Positions 6,350 to 7,261 of a stretch of 7,261 nucleotides of DNA are shown in pieces (position 1 is the first letter of the stretch; every line of letters begins with the position of its first letter). Source of the DNA: DATEMK01 sp035275625 (GTDB taxonomy: Bacteria > Bacteroidota > Bacteroidia > AKYH767-A > OLB10); contig DATEMK010000206.1 in assembly GCA_035275625.1 (NCBI GenBank), positions 1 through 7,261 of the forward strand, given 5' to 3'. Position numbers and translations under genes: made by a program. The notes under the pieces are model-generated. The model was not told the DNA's origin. It did not search any database and saw nothing but the letters and a program-made list of their open reading frames with translations.

Positions 6350-6380
6350 GATTGAAATCCGCCTCAGGAGGATTGAAAGC
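6350..6380. repeat. Imperfect extragenic palindrome flanked by GATTGAAA direct repeats
   Basis: AATCCGCCT (6356-6364) and AGGAGGATT (6366-6374) are inverted with one mismatch around a central C. The octamer GATTGAAA occurs at 6350-6357 and 6371-6378. The element lies 10 nt after the fiber gene stop. It resembles small REP-like palindromes but occurs once in this window, so no repeat family can be shown. Confidence 0.45.
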
Positions 6381-6399
6381 AAAATAAAATTAATTTAAA

Positions 6400-6439
6400 C
6401 AAAAAGAAAAAGCCGCTTCACAGCGGCTTTTTCTTTTTG
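6400..6439. terminator. Bidirectional intrinsic terminator between convergent genes
   Basis: A perfect 18-bp inverted repeat (6400-6417 with 6422-6439) closes on the four-base loop TCAC. The core is AGCCGCT/AGCGGCT, flanked by an A-rich left arm and a T-rich right arm. Read in either direction, the GC-rich stem is followed by a U-rich tract, as expected for a terminator serving both strands. It sits between the fiber gene (ending at 6340) and the minus-strand gene (ending at 6489), so it should stop transcription from both. Confidence 0.9.
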
Positions 6440-6487
6440 TCTATCGTCCTGGGTCCATGGTCCATGGTCTTTCGTCTTTCGTCTATC
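6439..6487. repeat. Array of seven degenerate GTC heptamers
   Basis: Positions 6439-6487 divide exactly into seven 7-base units, each starting with GTC. GTCTATC forms the first and last units, GTCCATG occurs twice in a row, GTCTTTC occurs twice in a row, and one unit is GTCCTGG. The consensus is roughly GTCYWTS. The array begins on the last base of the terminator stem and ends one base before the stop codon of the minus-strand gene. It looks like a mosaic heptanucleotide satellite, and it does not enter the coding sequence. Confidence 0.8.
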
Positions 6488-6488
6488 C

Positions 6489-7261
6489 TCACAGCTCCAC
6501 ATTCACCGTTATCTTCTTCCCCCTTATCACATTAACCAGTTCCTCCTTGCTCCCCTCTCCGTTACCGTTAATAGAAAAAGGACGTTTCCCCGAGCGCACA
6601 GATTTAATCGCCCCCTTCCCGTCATAATCCGTCCGGTCAGTCTTCAGGCTTTTCGAATCAGTGATCAGCGCATCAAAAACAGGGTTTCCATTTTTGGTAA
6701 CATTAAATTCCACCACCGTCAGCCTGCCGCCTATATCATCCACCTCTTTTGCATTCTGAAACTCAAGCAGCATATTCGGGTTTGAATCCTGCCAGTGCAT
6801 AATTAAATCAGCCATAGTTTCTACCACTTCATCTACATTATCAAACTGCAGGTCCAGCGAAGTCGTTGCCTGTTCACGCTCATCTATTGCGTTGGTGGGT
6901 GCTCCGGTAAAATTTTCAAATGCGGCTATTGCGTCATCTATCTCCGTAACCTGCGCCATCAGTATTTCATAGCTGACTAACGCGGCCAGGTTATCAAAAA
7001 GGACTTTGCGTATATTTTTACATATTGCTATCGCTTCCGAATCCTTCAGCTTAAAAACCGTACTGAATTTCCTTTTAAGAATAGCAAGCTCTTCCATTTT
7101 CCTGTTTTTCTTTGCCCAGCCTGCCCCGATGCGTCCGTATTTTGTGCTTCTCCGGCACATGCTCACCTTCAATGCCTCCTTATCCTCCGCTATTCCGGTA
7201 ATATTCTTTGCCTGCTGTTCTATCAGGTCATCTAATTTTTCATTCTCCTCTCCATATGAGA
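6489..7261 (-). CDS. Hypothetical helical protein with possible beta-sandwich C-terminus (5' partial)
   Basis: On the minus strand the frame stays open to the window edge, so 256 C-terminal residues are visible and the true start lies outside. A TTG at 7170-7172 could be taken as a start, but the upstream codons (SYGEENEKLDDLIEQQAK...) read like continuing protein, so it is not favoured. The first part, to roughly ten residues before the NPNMLLEF motif, is rich in Glu, Lys, Ala and Leu and should be helical. A motif NPNMLLEFQNAKEVDDIGGR marks the change to a strand-rich tail ending RGKKITVNVEL, which resembles the small carboxypeptidase-regulatory-like sandwiches common in Bacteroidota. I know similar unnamed multi-copy helical proteins from this phylum but cannot assign a function. 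No sorting domain or membrane segment is visible. It is convergent with the fiber gene and uses the shared terminator. Confidence 0.8.
   Translation of the reverse strand, partial: SYGEENEKLDDLIEQQAKNITGIAEDKEALKVSMCRRSTKYGRIGAGWAKKNRKMEELAILKRKFSTVFKLKDSEAIAICKNIRKVLFDNLAALVSYEILMAQVTEIDDAIAAFENFTGAPTNAIDEREQATTSLDLQFDNVDEVVETMADLIMHWQDSNPNMLLEFQNAKEVDDIGGRLTVVEFNVTKNGNPVFDALITDSKSLKTDRTDYDGKGAIKSVRSGKRPFSINGNGEGSKEELVNVIRGKKITVNVEL

Noticed and set aside
6350..6380. CRISPR array
   Set aside because: Only one repeat-like unit exists. There are no regularly spaced repeats, no spacers and no cas genes in the window.
6489..7172. Minus-strand gene taken as complete from the TTG at 7170-7172
   Set aside because: The frame remains open to the window edge and the upstream codons look protein-coding. 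An AAGGAGG sits only 2 nt before the TTG, but Shine-Dalgarno use is rare in this phylum. The gene is treated as 5' partial.

Overview
The window looks like a piece of a Bacteroidota chromosome, probably from an environmental lineage. Three of the four evident genes encode exported proteins. All three end in a domain of the type IX secretion (T9SS) type A sorting class: a YPNP or QPNPF motif, an SLGQ- or DETGR-like turn, then SGIY, about 75-85 residues long. Start codons follow AT-rich sequence without Shine-Dalgarno motifs, and TAnnTTTG boxes typical of Bacteroidota promoters lie upstream of the first two genes. No species assignment is attempted.

Layout. Positions 1-459 are an AT-rich, gene-free upstream region. 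Positions 460-1410 encode a 316-aa secreted T9SS cargo protein. A 21-codon signal-peptide-like ORF (1428-1493) follows, and then a second upstream region (to 1983) that copies the first. Positions 1984-2943 encode a 319-aa paralogue of the first protein. Sixteen bases later a 1126-aa fiber-like surface protein begins (2960-6340); it carries GIG-type and head-like repeats, an endosialidase-type S74 chaperone domain, a short coiled coil and a T9SS domain. Positions 6341-6488 hold an imperfect palindrome, a perfect 18-bp hairpin that should terminate transcription from both sides, and a 49-bp array of seven heptamers. On the minus strand, a conserved-hypothetical-looking gene runs from 6489 off the right edge, so its N-terminus lies outside the window.

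The main structural event is a tandem duplication of about 1.52 kb covering the upstream region and the small cargo gene. Its conservation is mosaic. A roughly 96-bp upstream block and the last 152 nt before each ATG, continuing through the first 28 or so codons, are about 95% identical. The region between these two blocks and the rest of the coding sequence have drifted much further. This points either to gene conversion or to strong constraint on the leader RNA and signal-peptide segment.

How the genes may work together (inference): each small cargo gene has its own promoter with a leader of about 290 nt. The second promoter probably also drives the fiber gene as a two-gene operon ending at 6400-6439. 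Both products would be exported by Sec, taken across the outer membrane by T9SS, and displayed or released at the cell surface. No T9SS machinery, transposase, RNA gene or CRISPR array is present.
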